Shown: one piece after another, positions 1 to 12,300 of the stretch
How positions within the stretch are numbered: the stretch's first letter is position 1
Layout: each line of letters begins with the position of its first letter
NCBI GenBank assembly: GCA_021527695.1
Contig: JAKFAO010000001.1
Coordinates: forward strand, 2,294,001-2,358,000
DNA from: Naematelia aurantialba
Lineage: Eukaryota; Basidiomycota; Tremellomycetes; Tremellales; Naemateliaceae
Reading direction: 5' to 3'
DNA length: 64,000 nucleotides
Notes under the pieces: model-generated
Told to the model about the DNA's origin: nothing
What the model saw: the letters and a program-made list of their open reading frames with translations, nothing else
Databases searched by the model: none
Program-made: the position numbers and the translations under genes

Positions 1-143
1 GATGAATAGTCTGACCGACTTCGACTATAGCTCGTTCACTGGATGGAGTCGACCTTCAACGACATTGTGTCATGGACTACAAGACTATGCACACTTCGCC
101 ATACCCTCACTCGTCGTTGATACAAAGTCGAGGGTGCAGAGAG

Positions 144-869
144 CTAAGCGCTTTCTGCCTGCTGGTTGTGCTGGCTGTACCCCGGATGTCGTTCTTTCTC
201 GGTGTTCTCGCTGCATCGACCCGCGATCCCGGCTTCCTCACCAAAGTGGCGCCCTACTGTCACTGTCACGTCCCGTGCCGTTGCACTGGAATGCTGGTGT
301 TCCGGTTCCACATACTTCAATCTGACCCCATAGGATGCAGGCAAACTCGGTCCCTGCTCCCATCTATCGTCGTCGGCCTCTGTCTCGAGGACATGGGCCG
401 TCTCCGTACCGTCTAGACTCGCGCACATGCTGTCGACGGCCCTGGCGACTTGTGCGCTGTCGCCTTCCTCCCACCCCGGTAGCGACTCGGGGTTCTCCCT
501 ACGCTTTCTCCTGCTCAGCACGCTGGTCTGTGCGTCGTCCTCCAGCCGGCTGAGGGAGAGGGACCATACGTATCGATCATCCCAGGTCCGAGTTGCTTCA
601 TCATATTTCCTGATCACCCATTGATCCTCTATGTGTACCCGCAAGCCTCGAGTGCGGGTCAGGGCAAGTTTCAAGCTCGAGATGAATGGGCCATCAGGAG
701 AAATAGCCCATGATTCTGTGTCCTCATCATCACTGCTAGAGCTGCCGCTCAGTTCGTCGCTCGATGTCCCTGCTTGTGTGGTGTCGAGGTCTGTCCCATT
801 GACTCGAGATACCTCGCTCTGTGCAGGCTCTGCATGTGCGGTGGACTTCCCGGAGCTGATTAGTGACAT
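144..869 (-). CDS. Hypothetical protein, member A of a tandem paralogous pair
   Basis: I do not recognise a family. The first in-frame ATG is at 869; the frame stays open upstream to 1088 but without an ATG, so I take 869 (about 241 aa). The first 60 or so residues are Ser/Asp/Glu-rich and disordered (SGSSSSDDEDTES). A more ordered part follows, beginning DGPFISSLKLALTRTRGLRV and ending near YGVRLKYVEP and ARDVTVTV, then a polar tail. There is no signal peptide or membrane segment. The same order of elements appears in the next minus-strand gene (1850-2635): DG-F-SL-A-RG, a W-x-L-x-L stretch, and a late x-RL-x-x-DV block. I infer that the two are diverged tandem duplicates. Upstream exons cannot be excluded. 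Confidence 0.5.
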   Translation of the reverse strand: MSLISSGKSTAHAEPAQSEVSRVNGTDLDTTQAGTSSDELSGSSSSDDEDTESWAISPDGPFISSLKLALTRTRGLRVHIEDQWVIRKYDEATRTWDDRYVWSLSLSRLEDDAQTSVLSRRKRRENPESLPGWEEGDSAQVARAVDSMCASLDGTETAHVLETEADDDRWEQGPSLPASYGVRLKYVEPEHQHSSATARDVTVTVGRHFGEEAGIAGRCSENTEKERHPGYSQHNQQAESA

Positions 870-1849
870 GGCCAGTTTCACTCTACAGGAATTTGACTTG
901 TCCGGACAGCGTGACGAGAGTTGGGGAAAGACAAGAGAGACAAGGGCGTCGCCCGGCCATGCGTTGCTAGGTATAGTTTCGATTACTCCAAAGTCTTCCC
1001 TTCCTTGCTTTTCTGCAGTTTTCGCCTCCAAGCAGCTCGCACAGTGGAGCCAAGACGCCTTCCCGCAGAACAGAGCAGACAACTCCACCGAGCTGGCAGG
1101 GCGACCTCAAGTTGTCTGCTCCGGTAGAATACAACCGCTATATCCGGCCGTCTTCACACAGACCGAACGCAGCGCGAAGGAACTCTACGAGGTGGACCTT
1201 ACTCCGGCCGCCTTCGATCGGGGGCGACCACTCAGGGCAGGCGAAGAGAAACTGGAAGCTGGCTTCCAACAGAGGCATAGGCGGACACCCCGATTTGAGC
1301 AAGGTTGACAGGTTGACGTGCCCTAGCTCTCAGAAGCACGTTGGTCTCAGTTGGAAGGGCGCCGGCGCGGGCACCAGAAACGGCCATCTCGTTTGTGAGG
1401 CCTGTTAGGCGAAGAAAGGAGTGTTAAAGATGGGCTCTAGGCGACAGGAGGGTCAGCGCAATGCCTTCCCCACGGCGTCTCACGGCGCCCAGTGCTGAGT
1501 CACGATTCGCCACTTGACGGAACCTTAGTAGCACAGGTCTTCTTCGCCCTCTCGCCTTACGAAGACAAACCGAAAGCGTTGCTAGGAGATGTTGGAAATC
1601 GGTGCCTTCTAACTTCTTGAAAGTCTACAACGTCACGGCGTGTCAAGGCGTTAGTCCTCAACTGGTCTGCGTGCAGTCATCTTCATTTACAATCTGTCAA
1701 GGCAAGCCAGGTATGAAAGCAAACGCAACGATTGGTCTCGTTAGTATATCGGCATGCCCGCTCCCTCCTACGCCAGGCAGGTTCCTGGCTGGACGTGGCC
1801 GAGGGACGCGGGACTGGCCCGCCGTCGAATGATCAGCCACCACGCCTGG
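870..1849. other. Intergenic region between the two paralogues
   Basis: This gap of nearly 1 kb lies between two same-strand genes and should hold the promoter of member A and the 3' end of member B. I see no convincing ORF with coding character, no RNA gene and no strong repeat in it. Confidence 0.4.
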
Positions 1850-2635
1850 TTAATACCCCAGCGACGAAGCCTGCGCTTGTTGCTGGCCCGTTGATGGGCT
1901 CGCATGCCCAGCTCTCCCTGGGCGGGCCTCGACCTCGATACGAACATCTTCGAGACAGTACGGGTATCCGTGGTCGGTCCAAGTAAGCCGTTCGGCAAAG
2001 TTGCTTTCAGGCAAAACCGTCGTCGAGAAAGACCTCGCCCACGGCCGCATACGCGACTCCCAGACATCCGCTCTGGCGTACCGCACCTCGCGTTCCAGAA
2101 TCCTCACAAGTCCCAGCGTCTGCATGTGAATAACCTTATCGCCAGTCCACGAACGTGTCCATCGCCCGCCTGTGCCTGTATATTCTTGCTTGAGCAGCGC
2201 AACGGCCACGTCGGCAGAGAGGACCATACGGGCGCGCGTCGCGAGGTCCGGCGTGGCGGTGAGTGTGAACCCCCATTGGCGCCATAGGACATCAGGGATG
2301 TGTGTTGGAGTGGCCATGGAGCCGCAGAAGGAAGTCACGGTCAGTGTGAAGCCTCTGACGTAAGACACGGCGTCGTTCAAGCTGTCCAGGAAGCCGTCGG
2401 TGTACAGGTCCGGGCCGATGGTCATGGACTCTATGGTGCGGTACATGGGGCCGTCAGAAGCGGTGTCAGTGTCAGCAGGAAGGTTGGGAGAAGGCCCTGG
2501 GGAAAGGACGGGAGAAGTATCAGTGCCATTCTCTGTCTCAGTGTCGTTGCCGCTGTCGTTGTTTCCATAGGTATCAGCATCGGCGTCAGTGTCGGTATTG
2601 GGGTCAGGATCAGCGCGCGCGTAAATGGTCGGCAT
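1850..2635 (-). CDS. Hypothetical protein, member B of a tandem paralogous pair
   Basis: Unrecognised single-exon gene of about 261 aa, started at the ATG at 2635 (MPTIYARADP). The frame stays open a little further upstream. The N-terminal 65 residues are Asp/Thr/Asn-rich (NTDTDADADT and similar) and probably disordered. The remainder looks folded, with DGFLDSLNDAVSYVRGFTLT, then WRQWGFTLTATPDLATRA, a basic/aromatic middle (RADVWESRMRPWARSF), and FAERLTWTDHGYPYCLEDVR near the end. These blocks line up in order with those in the gene at 144-869, so the two are probably tandem paralogues. No catalytic motif, signal peptide or membrane helix is visible. Confidence 0.55.
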   Translation of the reverse strand: MPTIYARADPDPNTDTDADADTYGNNDSGNDTETENGTDTSPVLSPGPSPNLPADTDTASDGPMYRTIESMTIGPDLYTDGFLDSLNDAVSYVRGFTLTVTSFCGSMATPTHIPDVLWRQWGFTLTATPDLATRARMVLSADVAVALLKQEYTGTGGRWTRSWTGDKVIHMQTLGLVRILEREVRYARADVWESRMRPWARSFSTTVLPESNFAERLTWTDHGYPYCLEDVRIEVEARPGRAGHASPSTGQQQAQASSLGY

Positions 2636-3271
2636 AGCAGCTCTCAAGAGTGGTGGTAACTGATACAGACTGATCAACCTCTGCGACTCTTTCTGTCGCA
2701 CGCATGCCGTAGCCTGTCTCCGAAATCATGCAATGAATGGATGGCGTGGCCCGCTCGTCGCCCATATTCTCCGCCCAGAAGGCAAGAGGGAACAAAGCAA
2801 TAATCCCCGCGTTTCTCGAGTGTGACAAGGACAGCAGGGCGTACCCGGGCTCCCGAGTTGCAGATCTACACGTCGACTGACAGCTGCAGCGTGACTATGC
2901 GCTCCTGTCGCCGTCGCCATGTGCGAAGAGCATGCGCTGTCGTGCATCGGTAGACTGTCGCATATCGCAGCAAGCATTAAGCTCTGCGCAGTCACGTGTC
3001 GCAGTTGCAGCACAGCAGCAACAACATCCACAGCAAAGTTCACCTTGTCTCATATTTTCTCGCCAAGCATTGCATACCCCCTTCCTTCGTAGTGGGCGGC
3101 TCGAGCATCCACACCTTGGCGCTGGATCGTCATTGGCTCTGTACTCGGGTTGTGTTCGGGATCGCCGCCATCCTCCTTCTCCCTCTGTGCTGTTTCTTAG
3201 ACTTCCCTGCCGCATCATCTCACATCTCAGTATCAGGTAAACAATAATCCTAGCCGAAGGCCAAGGCTGCC
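2636..3271. other. Divergent intergenic region (promoters)
   Basis: Shared upstream region of the minus-strand paralogue B and the plus-strand mannosyltransferase. It contains short CAGCA/CAACA-rich stretches around 3008-3040 and nothing else I can name. Confidence 0.4.
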
Positions 3272-6066
3272 ATGGAACGCCAGACCCGCAGCCATGGCCT
3301 GCACATCGATACGGAGCTCGCGAAGACGTCTGGCTCGGGTCGCCCCAGACCGGCTCGGCGCAAGACGTCGCCTGCGCCAGACGAGGAGGGCGACTCCCCG
3401 GCGTCGCAGTCGTCTCGCCCATCGCGGTCGACCAGCCAATCGCCGACCTCGACCTTTCGCAATTCCAGCCTGTCACCCACAGGTCAGACCTTCCCCCTGC
3501 GGGGAGGCGAGCCGTCCAGCTATCCTCCGCGGGGCGGCCCATCCACTCGGCCCCGAAAGCTCTTGCGGCTGGTAGAGCAGGTTGTGCCGCCTACCCTCAG
3601 GCGCATGTTCACCAACGCCCCCATGGTCGCTACGACGGTTGCGCTCCTGCTCCTGCTCCTGCTGTACCTCACACACCGAGATTCTGTGCCCGGCCTCCAT
3701 TCCCTCTCCTCTTCGTGGCGGCCGTATCCGTATCCCCCAGACCTGACGCCGCCTGCGGTCGTGGACGACTATCCAGCCCTGGACCTCCCCGACCTCCCAG
3801 CGGCACACTATGCCGAGCTGTTCCCGGACCTGCAGATCCCGGCTTCCCTCCGGACCGAGCGCCATCTAGAGCTCGGCCGCCGGCTGCAGTCGTTCCTCTC
3901 GCGTCCTATCCTCGACCAGGCCGAGGCGCAAGCGGCAAATGAGGCAGGGTGTCCACTCCGCGTGGCTGGGCAGCTGGTCAATCCAGATCAGTACAATGGC
4001 GAGTGGCGGTACTGGGAAGCGATCGGGAAAACAGACATCGCGGAACGGCGCGCAGGACTGGTCCGAGGGCTCGAGAAGCGAGTGCTTGCAGGGGAGGAGG
4101 TGATCGCTGGCGCTTCCTCTGGGGAAGGCAGGGGCATCGTCCTCACCGGTGGGAACCAGGTGAGCCGCAGCATACCGCCCGCCAGCACACGTGAGATATG
4201 CAGCTGATTCATAAATCCGACAGGACACGACACTGCGGATGATCTCGGTGCTCAAGCACCTGCAGCGGCTCGAGGTCCAGCTACCCGTTGAGGTGTTTCA
4301 TTACCCGGACGAGCTGCACGATTCGTGGCAACGGCAAGAGATTGAGACACTCGGCGCAACTCTGCGGGTGGTGCGTCTGCCTCGGGCGTAGCAGACCCCT
4401 TAGCCTCTCATGCTGACTAGGCGCCTATAGGTCAAAGGGGTCGAGAAGGAACGAGGAGCATGGAAGGTCCGTACAATACAACCACACCGCATCACCATGT
4501 GGTGTAGTGCTCCAGCTGACGGGCAGTAGAACTGGCAGATTAAAGGCTTGTCCATCGTACAATCCTCGTTCCGCGAGGTGCTGTATCTAGACTCGGGTTC
4601 GTCTCGTCCTTCACCTCGCTTACGCCACCGTGCCGACTCGCTGACGTCCGCACCTTTACCAGATAACACCCCCCTCCGTGACCCGTCCCACCTGTTCGAG
4701 TCGAGTATCTACACCGATTCGGGCCGTGCCGTCTTTTGGCCGGACCTGTCGAAAGATCACCCGGCCAATGCGATCTGGCGGCTCGTAGGGGATACGTGCG
4801 ACCTCGACCACTTTACGTTTGAGAGCGGCCAGATCGTCGTTGACAAAGCTGGCAATGGGGGGCTCAACCTCGCTGCTCTCCAATTGGCTGCGTGAGTGTT
4901 CCAGTAATCTACCGTTAGAAGCACAGACGGTGCTTGTCCTTCTGGTGGCCATGCGTGGTTGTTATCTCTTCTGGAGCTGTCATACCATCTGTATCTGGAG
5001 GACCCATAGCACACCGATGGCGACCGTGCATCTGGAAGACAGCAGTAGCACACCAAGGCGACTCTGCATCCCGAGGGCACAGGCTCCGATCGTCCAAGCT
5101 GCACCGCCAACAAGTGGAGAAATACGCTGACTCCAACAGGGATATGCAGGGAGACCGCGATTTCTGGTTCCACATGTGCGGCGGCGACAAGGATACATTC
5201 AGATGGGCGTTTCGGATCCTCGATATTCCTTTCGGCGAGAGTCCGCGCTGGATGAGCGCGCTGGGTATATTGAACCCATATGAGGGGGGCAAGTTTTGCG
5301 GACAGTGAGTGGTTGGCCTGCTTGATTCTGCTTCCCTCCTCAGGCTCTATCTTGCTCCCCCTTCTCCCTTCTCCATTCTCCCTTCTCCCTTCTCCCTTCT
5401 CCCCTCCTCCTCCCTGCTCCATTCTCCCTTCTCCCCTCTCCCCTTCATCTTCACCGTCTCCCCCTTCATCTTCTCCCCCTACACATCTCACTGGCTCGTC
5501 GCGTGAGAGTAGCCGAACACAGCTGAGACACCTCAGTACGGTCCTGCAGTACGACCTAAGCATCCCAGAGGGGTTCACGCGCGAGCCCCCGCTGTTTGTG
5601 CATTCCAACCTGCTGAAACACCTTGGCGCATCCGGTTTGCACAAGGGCAATCTGTTCACGCATGTGGTATGTCTCCTCCCATTTCATCTAGTCGCCCTGC
5701 TGTTCATTTCAGCTCTGCGTTGTACTTTTCGCTGGACCTCCCGGTCTCTTTCTGCCCTTCCCTCTTATCTCCCCTTTGCATGTTCGCTTCATCTGCTGCA
5801 GCGATTGACCTCTGCAGAAACGGATGCACGACGACAACCCCCGCCTACCGATCCTAAATCACGTCCGGTCGTACGTCTACACCGGCGCCAGGCGGGGCAT
5901 GTGTCTTGGACTCGAGTGGCACGGGACCGCCGAGGAGGACCTCACGGAAGAAGAGCGCAGGGAGAATTACCCTGAACTGCTGCCTATCGAGGCTATAGAG
6001 GGCCACGTGTTGGATGGGTTTGAGGACGCTTTCTTTGATGAAGGCGGGAGGATAGGAGGGTGGTAG
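3272..6066 (+). CDS. Alpha-mannosyltransferase, GT71 (MNN1/MNN2) family, type II membrane protein
   Basis: Golgi enzyme likely to add alpha-mannose to glycoproteins or glycolipids. The first exon (3272-4159) gives a long Ser/Pro/Arg-rich cytosolic tail, a single membrane anchor near residues 115-130 (VATTVALLLLLLLYL) and a lumenal stem. Later exons carry the GT71 landmarks: GRGIVLTGGNQ, then DTTLRMISVLKHLQRL (from 4224), FREVLYLDS joined to DNTPLRDPSHLFES (the acidic LDSDN site expected to bind Mn-nucleotide sugar), FWPDLSKDHPANAIWRL, DFWFHMCGGDKDTFRWAF, FVHSNLLKHL, and a C-terminal exon ending GGRIGGW. I count at least six introns. One around 5310-5530 holds a long CT array. Family assignment is firm, the exact linkage made is not. 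Confidence 0.82.
5330..5500 (+). repeat. CTTCTCCC-type pyrimidine microsatellite in an intron
   Basis: Imperfect array of CTCCCTTCTCC/CATT units, almost pure C/T on the sense strand of the mannosyltransferase gene, within the intron between the exon ending GGKFCGQ and the exon with YDLSIPEGF. Confidence 0.8.
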
Positions 6067-6908
6067 CGGATGGTCCTGCACTGCTGACGGGTGTTTCTCT
6101 CATGTATCGTCGCCGCACATGTATCCTCTTTGCACATGTATCGTCGCTCGCACATGCATCTCTCGTTCATGTTTTCTCGCTCTCACATGTATCTTCTCTC
6201 GATTGCAGATTTATCCTGCTCTCTCGTGTATGCTCCCTCTCGGACGTCTTCTCTCTCTGTCTCGTCTCTCTCCTGATCCTGCCTCTCTGGAGTACTCTGC
6301 GGACGCCAATTGGGGATGGCTCGGGGTCGCAGATCCAAGCTGGGTGGATCGATGAGAGATCGTGTTTGTAGATCATAGTAGGAGAGCACAACTGCAGACC
6401 CAGACCGACAGGCAGGTATCGTGTCACCGTTCAGACTCGGCCATGCAGCGGTCAGCCGTTGAAGCTGCCTATCTAATCTCCCGCTTCACACTTGAGCAGG
6501 TACGTAGACACGAAATGCCAAATGCCAAAAAGCTAGCTACTGTGGACGGCTCAGACGACCTGACGGCCCGCGACGACTGCCGGCCGAGATACGCGAGATA
6601 TAGTCCATGCATCCAGCGAGCATACATGTACAGTGTACAGTACTGTATACAGAACCCAAGTGGCCATATCTACTGGTCCATCATTCTGAACAGTCTACAT
6701 GATATCGCACGACCAAGTGATCATTGATGGTCCAGCCCGTCTATGCTGATATCATACGCGCTCGATCTCTTCAGATGGGGCAACCACCGCACAGCCGCAC
6801 GCAAGCATGGCAGCGGATGTAACAGTGTACATCGCTCTTCGCCTTCTTCGCCTCTCCTCTCCTCTCCTCCTCTCCTCGCCTCCTCGCCTCCTCGCCTCCT
6901 CGGCGCGC
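6067..6908. other. Convergent intergenic region with CACATGTATC repeats
   Basis: 3' ends of the mannosyltransferase (plus) and heat shock factor (minus). At about 6101-6205 a degenerate array of CTC-CACATGTATC units occurs, four to five copies with spacing of 20-30 nt. A second block at about 6838-6900 is (CTCCT/CGCCTC)n. No gene is evident in between. Confidence 0.55.
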
Positions 6909-8982
6909 TCAAGGCACACCTGATCCGTCCGTGCCCCCATCTGCCTTGCCGAGCTGTTCGAGAAACTCGTCCACGTCGAACCCTGCGTCCCCTAGCATGT
7001 CCTCGCCTCCGAGCTGTCCATGTCCAGAAGCGTGGTCTGAGCCAGCCTCCGTCCCTGTTCCGGTGCCTGTACTACTGGCGACGCCTGTTCCAGTCTCCAG
7101 GACCCCTGCGGCTGTCGAGTCTGCCGACGCTCCGGCCGCTTCGCCGTTGGGCAGTTCGAGACCCATGCTGCGCACGAGCTCGTCGATGCTTTCCTGGAGC
7201 TTGTCGACGTCCGTGCCCATTGCCGCTGCGTCCTCGTAGCTCTTCAACAGCGCCTCGCTGTCCCGCATCATATTCGCATGGCTGACCTGATGCGGCAATG
7301 GCGAAAAGAGCGCCAGTGTCGGGTCGTGCACCGTCTCGCCCTGTCCCGCAATCGGACTGTAGCTGGTCGGTGGCAAGGACGCCTTCGTCGGAGTCTGTAA
7401 CGCTTGGCCTTGCACCGAGCTATTCAGACTATTGAGGAACATCTGCGCAGCTGCAGGGGACTGCAATAACGAGCCGATCGTAGTCTGCAATAGAGCAGGG
7501 TCGAGATTGGTGTACGGCGCAGCGCCAGCTGGGCCGATATTCGGATTGAGTTGCGCCTGCCCATACGGCGCGATGGCATTGAATTCGTGGGGCTGGAGCT
7601 GGTCGACGTTAATGGAAGCCGGAGACGGCTTGTTGACGCCGTTCGTCGAGATGGTAGGATTGGGCGAGGCCTCGTCGTCCGTTGGCAAAGTGGTGAAACG
7701 CTGGGATGCAGAAGTCCACATTTCCTGTGGTGTTGTAGATGCGGACAAGGGCTGATTTGACGACTGCCGAGATGATCTGGTTCGAGTTGCCCGGGGTGCC
7801 GGGAAATGCATAGGGTCCAACGCCGGATCTAATAATACTTAGCACCGCAAACTGAACGAATGGAAACACCCACCATTTGATAACTCCACGATGCGCCCGC
7901 TCTCGTCCATTCTTCGATCTTCCCCCTCTTCTCTCCCATCACCGATCATCCGGTCCACTCCAAGGCGCTTGCGCTTCTTGCTGACTCCCTCTTCGGACAC
8001 GCTTTCCTCTCGCGGCCGCCCAATACCGCCTCTACGCAGCGCATCCTTGAGTCCCTTGAGCCCCTCTCCCTCTGTACCAAACAAGCGTTCAAGGAAGGTT
8101 ACAATCAGATCGATGGTCTCCTGGTGTTTCTGATGCCGTTCCTGACTCTCCATGGCTTGTCGCCACAGATGCTCCTGACTCGTTTTCAAAGCCTTCAGGT
8201 CCCCAACGATGCTCGCTTGGGTCTGTCGCAGAGCCGCAATGTTCGAGCTCAAGGCAGTGATGTCTAGCATCTGCTGCCCAGAAGGCCCAACCAGCATGCC
8301 GCTCTCGCCCTCGACCGTGCCGTCCGTGATCAGGAATGGGCCTGCACCAACTCGGGAGCGCGTGGCAGCTGCCGCGACGGTGGGGATAGGCGGATTTCCC
8401 GGCCGGTTGTTCTTCCGAGTCACGCGGGAGAGTAGGTGCTGCTGGCCACGCTTGAAAAAGGGATTGACAAATTCCCATAATTCTTGCGGATTGTCGTTCT
8501 TGAGGACGCCAGATTGCAGGTGCGGCACCTTGTCTATAGCAGGATCAGCTGCACGGCCAATAAAGAATACGGTGGTGCTCACGGAAGCCATACATATTTA
8601 GCTGCCGGACAAAGCTCGAAAAGTTTGAATGCTTGAAGAACTTGGGGAGAAGCTCCTTTCCAAAGCGCTCATGGTTTGGCACTGATGTCATGAGCTGATT
8701 GCCCAAAGAGACGGTAAACAGTAGCTGCTCACCAAAGAAGGAATCGCCTGACGGTGACCAGTAGATCAGCTCGTCCGTCGAGATGTCGGATACCATGCTG
8801 AACAGCTTGTTCAGGAACGCCGGAACTTTGACCACGTCGCCGTTCTCGTCCACGCTCAGGCCCTGCTTGTTGACGACCATCTGTCCATGCTCATCGACGA
8901 TAGGGGACATGGCCTCGAGCTTGGGAGACGGCGTCGAGCTGGTGCTGGACGGCCCGGCTACGGCATTGAATACGGTAGACAT
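6909..8982 (-). CDS. HSF1: Heat shock transcription factor (HSF1 type)
   Basis: Nuclear activator that binds nGAAn repeats as a trimer. The start is ATG 8982. Exons: 8982-8733, 8681-8583, 8533 to about 7877, and about 7830 to 6909, roughly 640 aa. The DNA-binding domain is interrupted by two introns of 51 and 49 nt: [63 protein letters not shown], then [20 protein letters not shown], all canonical HSF residues. A leucine/hydrophobic repeat follows ([20 protein letters not shown]) and a basic KKRKR near the end of exon 3. The C-terminal exon is Pro/Thr/Ser-rich and ends with an acidic-hydrophobic [11 protein letters not shown] block that resembles an activation domain. The gene lies head to head with the PPP1R37-like gene. 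Confident assignment. Confidence 0.93.
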
Positions 8983-9375
8983 GATCAGATGGGTCGAAGC
9001 CTATCCCTAGACTCGCGACTCGCTGGCGACGTCTGAGTCTGGGCAAGCTTCGAAAGGAGATGAGCCGTCCGCGTGTCCCCGTAGATCCGGCCCTGGTACG
9101 AGCTATGATACGAGTCCGCGGCTTCCTTGCAGTCCTGCGTTGTAGCCGCAGTTTGTGACCAGTGTCCAAGGATGTGATGCCTAAAGCAGGAAAAAAAGGA
9201 CGAGCGACGAAGACTTGAGATGAGCGCCTACAGTGATTAGATAGGCACGCGGCATCGCTGCTTAACGGTCAGCGCGCCTATCTTGCCAAAGGCGGCTGAG
9301 CTGCGCCGACGCGCACACTGGAGTTTTGAGGGCATCAATGGACAGGTTGTCCGGTTGGCACCACCCATTCTGGCC
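8983..9375. other. Bidirectional promoter region, HSF1 and PPP1R37-like gene
   Basis: About 390 nt between divergent start codons. I looked for a clear nGAAnnTTCnnGAAn heat shock element that would suggest autoregulation and did not find a convincing one. Only isolated AGCTTCGAAAGG is seen near 9047. Confidence 0.45.
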
Positions 9376-12300
9376 ATGTCAGAGCAAGTGGCAGAGGTGC
9401 CGACAGTACCAGCAGCCTCGGCCATCTCGCTTCCACCACCGCCGCACACAGAAGGTTCCGAAGACACACAGCTGACATCCTCACCACCCTCTGCCGGCGA
9501 GTCTGTAGCTGCCGCACCTCCGCCTGTAGCTCCATCAGAACCCGCTCCTGCCGACGACCAGGCCGCTGGCCCTTCTTCCCCTGCCCCACGCCGTCCCAAA
9601 CCTCCCACAAAGGGCATCCTCAAGCCGCCTCCCCCGCCTGCAAAACCGAGCCTCGGCAACCGACTACGAGACATTGTGACCGTCGTCGGCGGGGGGGCCA
9701 AGAGCCTGTTCGAGCCGATCGAGCCAGACCCTTCAGGCTCTGGGTCTAGTGCCCCGCCGGAACCGCCGACTGTGTCTGGCGCACTGAATGCCCTTTCTGG
9801 CAAAATTGGACTGGGCTTCAGCCGTATCGTCAATGCCGCTGCGACGCCTGTCGCCAGCCCGACTAGCAGTCCGCGGCCTGCACGCTCAGTGTCGTTACCG
9901 GAGCACGGAGCGCCGCCGATTTTGGTCGAGAAGAGTCGCGAGAAGCAGCCTCTGAAACGAGCTACGTTCCTACTTCCAACTTTGAGCATCACCTATCCCA
10001 TCAGCTCGCAGGGAGAGCCGTGGAGTCAAAAAGTGCTGCAAGACCGCAAGAGCGTGAGTCGTCGGGATATATGACCAGCGCTGACAGATGCAGATCGAGA
10101 CGTCTTATCGTGCTCTGCTGTCTTCCGCGAGTGGTGCCGACCACTGGAGGGCACAGCGACTCGTTGGCCTGTATGAAAATGCCTGTCGCGGGCGTGAGGA
10201 ACGGCCGCGTGTGGGCATCGTCCGTGCTCTTGAGATCATACCACCTCCGCCGAAACCACGACATATCCACCTCACGTTGCGCACCGACCCATCCTCATCC
10301 ACGCTACCGCCCTCGATAAACGTCCTAGATACCCCGCTCAGTCGTCATGCCGCAGAAGCGCTTGCCGATGTCCTCATCATCAACTGGGGACTGATGGATC
10401 TCAAGTTGGAAGGCGGGATCCTAGATGGGGACGACGCAGTCAAATGTATCCTACATGCTCTGCTGGTCAGCGGGACACTACCGAGCTTGAGTCTTGCGGG
10501 CAACAAGCGCATCAGGGCGGGAGGATGGAGATTGCTGGCTGTGTTTCTGAAGCGAGTGAGTCACATCGGAGAGCGTATGAGGCAGTCAGTCATGGTGTGC
10601 TGATGTGGACAGGCAAAATCCTTGCGATATATTGATCTTTCCGACACAAGTTGGGACAAAAAGGGAATAGACTACCTAGTCCAGGCTTTGACGTGCTCCA
10701 AAGTACAGCCACCATCTGCCCCCTCCAATCCAGCATCGTCTCTTGGCTCGAACACCAATACTTCCCCAGATCCAAGTCATAGCCCGGACCCTCCGCCATC
10801 ACCCTCTAAACCCAGCGAAGAGAAGACCGAAGACAATATCGGCGACGCCTACGGCTCTTTCATTCCTCCCGCACCCCTTCTCAAGGAATCCGATGAAAGT
10901 GCCACACCTGCGGCTGTTCAGACGCTGCGTATGGACGGTTGTAATCTGAAGGGGACGGTGCTCGAGTCATTAGGTCAGTCCATTTACGATTCGACAACGG
11001 TGTACGCTAACAAGACCCAGCTCAAGGCGTCCGTTCCTCGGATCTCCGTAATATATCCCTTCGCCGGAATCGAATAGGACCCTTGGGGGCTGTTGCCCTT
11101 GCATTGATGATTCGAGATTACCCTGATTCAGCTCTCGGCATGACTTCACTCTCCCCCTCACTCACTTCCATCTCCGCAACCCCTGCTCCCCCTACCGCCA
11201 ACGACACCCCTCAACCTCCCTATACCCCTTACATAGCTCGCACTCGCCGGCCAAGATCGCCTCAACCGCCTTTTGAGTCCATCCCTTCAGACGACTCTAC
11301 TCTGCCTCCTATTCCCCTTGTGGTGTCATCTGCAACGGGCGGGATCACTACCCGTACCGTACCTAATGGCTATAAACCGCCGCCTGCCCCGAAACACCCG
11401 CTCGTCATGCCTGGCGGCGGTAATTCCGCGATACAAGATGCTGCGAGCTTTGGTCTAAACTCGACAATCGCCGAGGGAAAACTATCATCCGTAGACTTTG
11501 GAGGCGCAAGTCTGGCACTTCAGAAGAGTGTGAGGGCTTTGGATGGCGTGGAGAGAATTGGAAGGCTATTGACCCTGGATCTGAAAGGCAATGAGATCAA
11601 GGCCAGTTTTCGAGTGCCTGACGGTGATCTGATGCTGACGAGTTGCAGGCTGGTGTGGGCTACATTGCTCAAGTCTTGAAGCGCAATCGGACGTTGAAGG
11701 TCCTGAACCTCGCCGATAACCGCATCGAGCCATCAGGTCTTGCGTTGATAGCAGAAGCCCTCAAATACAACTCAACGTTGGAGACGCTTGATCTCTCTTC
11801 AAATCCGTGCTCTGGACCTACTCTCGAGGGCATCGCCGCCCTACGGACCACATTTACCGTCAACACCTCGCTGAAACGACTGTTTCTCTCAGAGACTGGT
11901 CTGACTACAGAAGGTGCTATTGCCCTAGCCGAGTTCCTTCCTGAGACGAAATCGATCCTCCATCTTGACCTGACTGCGAATCCAGCGGTCGAGACTGCAG
12001 GGATTCTGGCAATGTCAGTTGGGTTGAAATCGAACCACTTGATTCGATGCCTTGATATCTCTGTGCCGCCAAATAACCCTGACCTCGCCGAGGTGAGCCA
12101 GAACATCCTTCAGCTGTGCATCCGCAACACCGAGTCCGCTGCAACCAGTCTGTCGAAAGACCACGCGCGGCAAGCCGCTGAAGCGGCAATATGGGGTCCG
12201 ATCAAGAAATCCGCATTGGTCCGGCAGGTCAAAGAAGCGGATAAATTGCGCGCAGACAAGGAGCGGGAAGATGTCGCGCGGTCTCCCGAAGGGGTTGCGA

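Noticed and set aside
631..1308. Plus-strand open frame of 225 codons
   Set aside because: It largely mirrors the minus-strand gene at 144-869, has no recognisable domain, and the opposite strand gives better coding character.
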